Notes under the pieces: generated by a model
What the model was told of the DNA's origin: nothing
The model's database searches: none
Seen by the model: the letters and a program-made list of their open reading frames with translations, nothing else
Program-made: the position numbers and the translations under genes
Shown: positions 5,366-6,666 of the stretch, piece after piece
How the letters are laid out: each line of letters begins with the position of its first letter
How positions within the stretch are numbered: position 1 is the first letter of the stretch
Assembly: GCA_026785785.1 (NCBI GenBank)
Contig: JAJAZI010000082.1
Location: 1-6,666 of the forward strand
Direction: 5' to 3'
Source of the DNA: Microbacteriaceae bacterium
GTDB taxonomy: Bacteria; Actinomycetota; Actinomycetes; Actinomycetales; Microbacteriaceae
DNA length: 6,666 bases

Positions 5366-5406
5366 CAACCAATCCGGTTGATACCGGGGTACGAATGACT
5401 GGTACG
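5366..5406. repeat. Overlapping dyads and a GGTACG direct repeat upstream of the DUF4383 gene
   Basis: CAACC (5366-5370) and GGTTG (5376-5380) form one dyad. CCGGT (5374-5378) and ACCGG (5383-5387) form a second, overlapping it. GGTACG then occurs at 5388-5393 and again at 5401-5406. This sits 42-82 bp upstream of the start codon, where a promoter would be expected, though I cannot assign -10 and -35 boxes with confidence. Possible operator; short arms could be chance. Confidence 0.35.
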
Positions 5407-5447
5407 CGCGACATCCGTCGGGCTCGTGTTTAGGAGGCACATCAATC

Positions 5448-5855
5448 ATGACCAAGTCACCCAACCGTATGCTCGCCACCGTCTTCGGTGTCGTCTACCT
5501 GCTCGTCGGCCTGCTGGGATTCACCGTGACGGGGGGCGTCAGCTTCTTCGATACCTCCGGCGGACTGCTGCTCGGCCTGTTCGAGGTCAACGTCTTCCAC
5601 AACGTCGCACACCTCCTGATCGGCGCCGCACTGCTCATCGCCGGCCTATCGAACGTCGCCGCCGCCCGTGCGGTGAACATCGGCATCGGTGCCGCCTACC
5701 TGCTGCTCGGCATCGCGGGACTCTTCCTGATCGGCACGGAGCTCAACATCCTCGCCATCAACGCGGCCGACAACGTGCTGCACTTCGCGAGCGCCGCCGT
5801 GCTGCTCGCTGTCGGCCTCGGAGCCGACAAGAAGGTGCGCGCCGTGACCGCCTAG
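5448..5855 (+). CDS. Four-helix membrane protein, DUF4383-like
   Basis: A 135-residue integral membrane protein of unknown function, resembling the DUF4383 family common in Actinobacteria. Four hydrophobic segments are seen at about 9-29, 49-67, 73-95 and 107-125. Both ends are charged and short, suggesting N- and C-termini on the same, probably cytoplasmic, side. Helices 2 and 4 carry a repeated motif, N-x3-N-V-x-H (48-55 and 105-112), and helices 1 and 3 share G-x2-Y-L-L-x-G-x2-G, so the protein looks like a duplicated two-helix unit. The two conserved Asn/His groups would lie in the membrane and may bind a ligand or metal. AGGAGG (5432-5437) sits 10 nt before the ATG, slightly far. It stands alone after a 131-bp gap, probably with its own promoter. 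Confidence 0.8.
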   Translation: MTKSPNRMLATVFGVVYLLVGLLGFTVTGGVSFFDTSGGLLLGLFEVNVFHNVAHLLIGAALLIAGLSNVAAARAVNIGIGAAYLLLGIAGLFLIGTELNILAINAADNVLHFASAAVLLAVGLGADKKVRAVTA

Positions 5856-5881
5856 CCCCACCGGCTGGCCCCACCGGCTGG
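5856..5881 (+). repeat. Perfect 13-bp tandem repeat
   Basis: CCCCACCGGCTGG occurs twice back to back (5856-5868, 5869-5881), starting at the base after the stop codon of the DUF4383-like gene. A partial third copy, GGCTGGCCCC, recurs at 5886-5895. It is consistent with replication slippage and could vary in copy number between strains. Confidence 0.9.
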
Positions 5882-5916
5882 AGCAGGCTGGCCCCGCGAC
5901 CGCGGCGCCAGCCGGT
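5873..5916 (+). terminator. Long-armed inverted repeat between membrane-protein genes (terminator-like hairpin)
   Basis: ACCGGCTGG (5873-5881) is perfectly complementary in inverted orientation to CCAGCCGGT (5908-5916), with a 26-nt loop that contains a smaller hairpin, CCGCG (5894-5898) with CGCGG (5901-5905, 2-nt loop). The first copy of the tandem repeat (5860-5868) could pair instead. No U-tract follows, so it may act as a GC-rich attenuator, an mRNA 3'-end stabiliser or nothing at all. It separates the DUF4383-like gene from the next gene. Confidence 0.4.
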
Positions 5917-5959
5917 CAGAAGCACGGCGCAGGCGCCGATCGAGAAGAGGAGGGCGACC

Positions 5960-6547
5960 GTGTCGCAGATCGTTCGCACCTGGCTGGGATTCACCGCCAT
6001 CGGTGCCGGACTGATTCACCTGGCGTTGGTCATCAGTTCTCCTCTTCCGATCGCCGCCGTCGTGCTGCTGCTCGGCCTGGCCGAGATCGCCTGGGGCGTC
6101 GTCACCTTCGCGCGGGACTGGGTCCCCGCCCCGCGGGTGGCCAGCGCTGTGGCGATCGCCCCGCTCCTGGTCTGGAGCCTCCTCCTCGTCGTCGCCACGA
6201 CGCTCGACGCGGCCTCGCTCGCGGAGTCGCTGCCGCTGCTGCCGATGGCGATCGCGTCGATCTTCGAACTCTTCGCCGCCGCGGTTCTCGCTACCCACCT
6301 GCGTCGGGCGCGGAACGCCGGCGCCGCGGACCCGGCCCCCACCCTGCCGAGCCCCGGCCGCTACCTGGTCGGTCTCATGGCCGGTGCCCTGCTCGTCGGC
6401 GCGCTCACCACTCCTGCCCTCGCCGCGACCGACGCCGGCCGCTACGCCCAGCCGCACGGTAGCCATGACGACGGCTTCGTGCCCGCCGAGGATGACGGAA
6501 GCGGCACCCTCACCGGCATCCGGCACCCGGAGCACGGCGACCACTAG
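5960..6547 (+). CDS. Five-helix membrane protein with His-bearing C-terminal tail
   Basis: A 195-residue integral membrane protein that I do not recognise as a named family. Hydrophobic segments are at about 8-26, 29-50, 60-82, 91-113 and 134-157. WLGFTAIGAGLIHLALVI (8-25) and LGLAEIAWGVVTFARDW (38-54) resemble small actinobacterial membrane proteins of unknown function. A Pro/Ala-rich linker (118-133) precedes helix 5. That helix ends with TPALAATDAG (151-160), resembling a signal-peptidase site, and is followed by a polar tail with five His residues (166, 169, 189, 192, 195) and several acidic ones, suggesting metal binding outside the membrane. The GTG start is supported by AGGAGG 6 nt upstream. 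It follows the DUF4383-like gene by 104 bp in the same direction and ends 19 bp from a convergent gene. Confidence 0.75.
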   Translation: MSQIVRTWLGFTAIGAGLIHLALVISSPLPIAAVVLLLGLAEIAWGVVTFARDWVPAPRVASAVAIAPLLVWSLLLVVATTLDAASLAESLPLLPMAIASIFELFAAAVLATHLRRARNAGAADPAPTLPSPGRYLVGLMAGALLVGALTTPALAATDAGRYAQPHGSHDDGFVPAEDDGSGTLTGIRHPEHGDH

Positions 6548-6566
6548 CCGCGTTCGGCGAACCGTC

Positions 6567-6666
6567 TCAGGCCCGGATTGCGGGGATCGCCTGGGCCTTC
6601 TCCATGAAGCGGCGCACATCCTGATCGACGATGATGTCGGACGGCCTCAACGGCCTGGTCAGGAAC
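6567..6666 (-). CDS. C-terminal end of an unidentified protein (truncated by window edge)
   Basis: The minus strand has an open frame entering at 6666 and ending with TGA at 6567-6569, giving 32 residues: FLTRPLRPSDIIVDQDV followed by RRFMEKAQAIPAIRA. Third codon positions are strongly G/C, as in the neighbours, which supports this frame over the others. The family is not recognisable from such a short tail. It converges on the membrane protein gene with a 19-bp gap and no clear terminator between them. Confidence 0.5.
   Translation of the reverse strand, partial: FLTRPLRPSDIIVDQDVRRFMEKAQAIPAIRA

Noticed and set aside
6548..6600. Terminator between the convergent genes at the right end
   Set aside because: Short complementary stretches exist (GTTC with GAAC; GGCCC with GGGCC), but none is longer than 5 bp and no T-run follows.
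5852..6619. 255-codon minus-strand open frame opposite the five-helix membrane protein
   Set aside because: The translation is Arg/Gly-rich without hydrophobic segments or motifs, whereas the opposite strand has a good ribosome site and clear membrane helices.
1..6666. CRISPR array, tRNA, rRNA, insertion sequence or prophage signals
   Set aside because: I saw no regularly spaced repeats, cloverleaf-like sequences, transposase or integrase motifs; base composition and codon use look uniform across the window.

Overview
The window looks like chromosomal DNA from a motile, high-GC actinobacterium. Microbacteriaceae is my best guess, from the strong G/C bias at third codon positions, the common GTG starts, the actinobacterial-style flagellar proteins and the DUF4383-type membrane protein. 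I could not run a search, so the family-level placement is an inference.

Layout. From position 1 to 4631 the window holds one edge of a flagellar gene cluster. On the minus strand lie the start of a flagellin gene (1-176, cut by the window edge) and, upstream of it, a sigma-28/FliA-type sigma factor (294-1097). Divergently, on the plus strand, runs a tight late-flagellar operon: an FlgN-like export chaperone (1449-1934), the hook-filament junction proteins FlgK (1945-3366) and FlgL (3370-4254), and the assembly factor FliW (4251-4631). Beyond it, the genes look non-flagellar: a dienelactone-hydrolase-like protein with Ala at the nucleophile position (4669-5316), a four-helix DUF4383-like membrane protein (5448-5855), a five-helix membrane protein with a His-bearing tail (5960-6547), and the C-terminus of an unidentified convergent gene (6567-6666, minus).

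How the genes fit together. Two sigma-28 promoters with identical boxes (TAAC, 15 bp, GCCGATAG) precede flagellin (minus strand, 237-263) and the flgN operon (plus strand, 1343-1369), so the sigma factor encoded here probably drives both. Each predicted 5' leader carries a short hairpin with the same hexaloop, ACGGAU, upstream of a GGA-rich Shine-Dalgarno. This is the layout of CsrA-repressed mRNAs such as the Bacillus subtilis hag leader. FliW, the known CsrA antagonist, is encoded at the end of the same operon, but csrA is not in this window. The inferred circuit is sigma-28 transcription of filament and junction genes, with a FliW-CsrA translational layer possibly extended from flagellin to the flgN-flgK-flgL-fliW mRNA. 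This is the most interesting hypothesis in the window.

Other points are a conspicuous dyad in the divergent intergenic region, a 13-bp tandem repeat combined with an inverted repeat after the DUF4383 gene, and a strong excess of GGATG over GGACG across the window.
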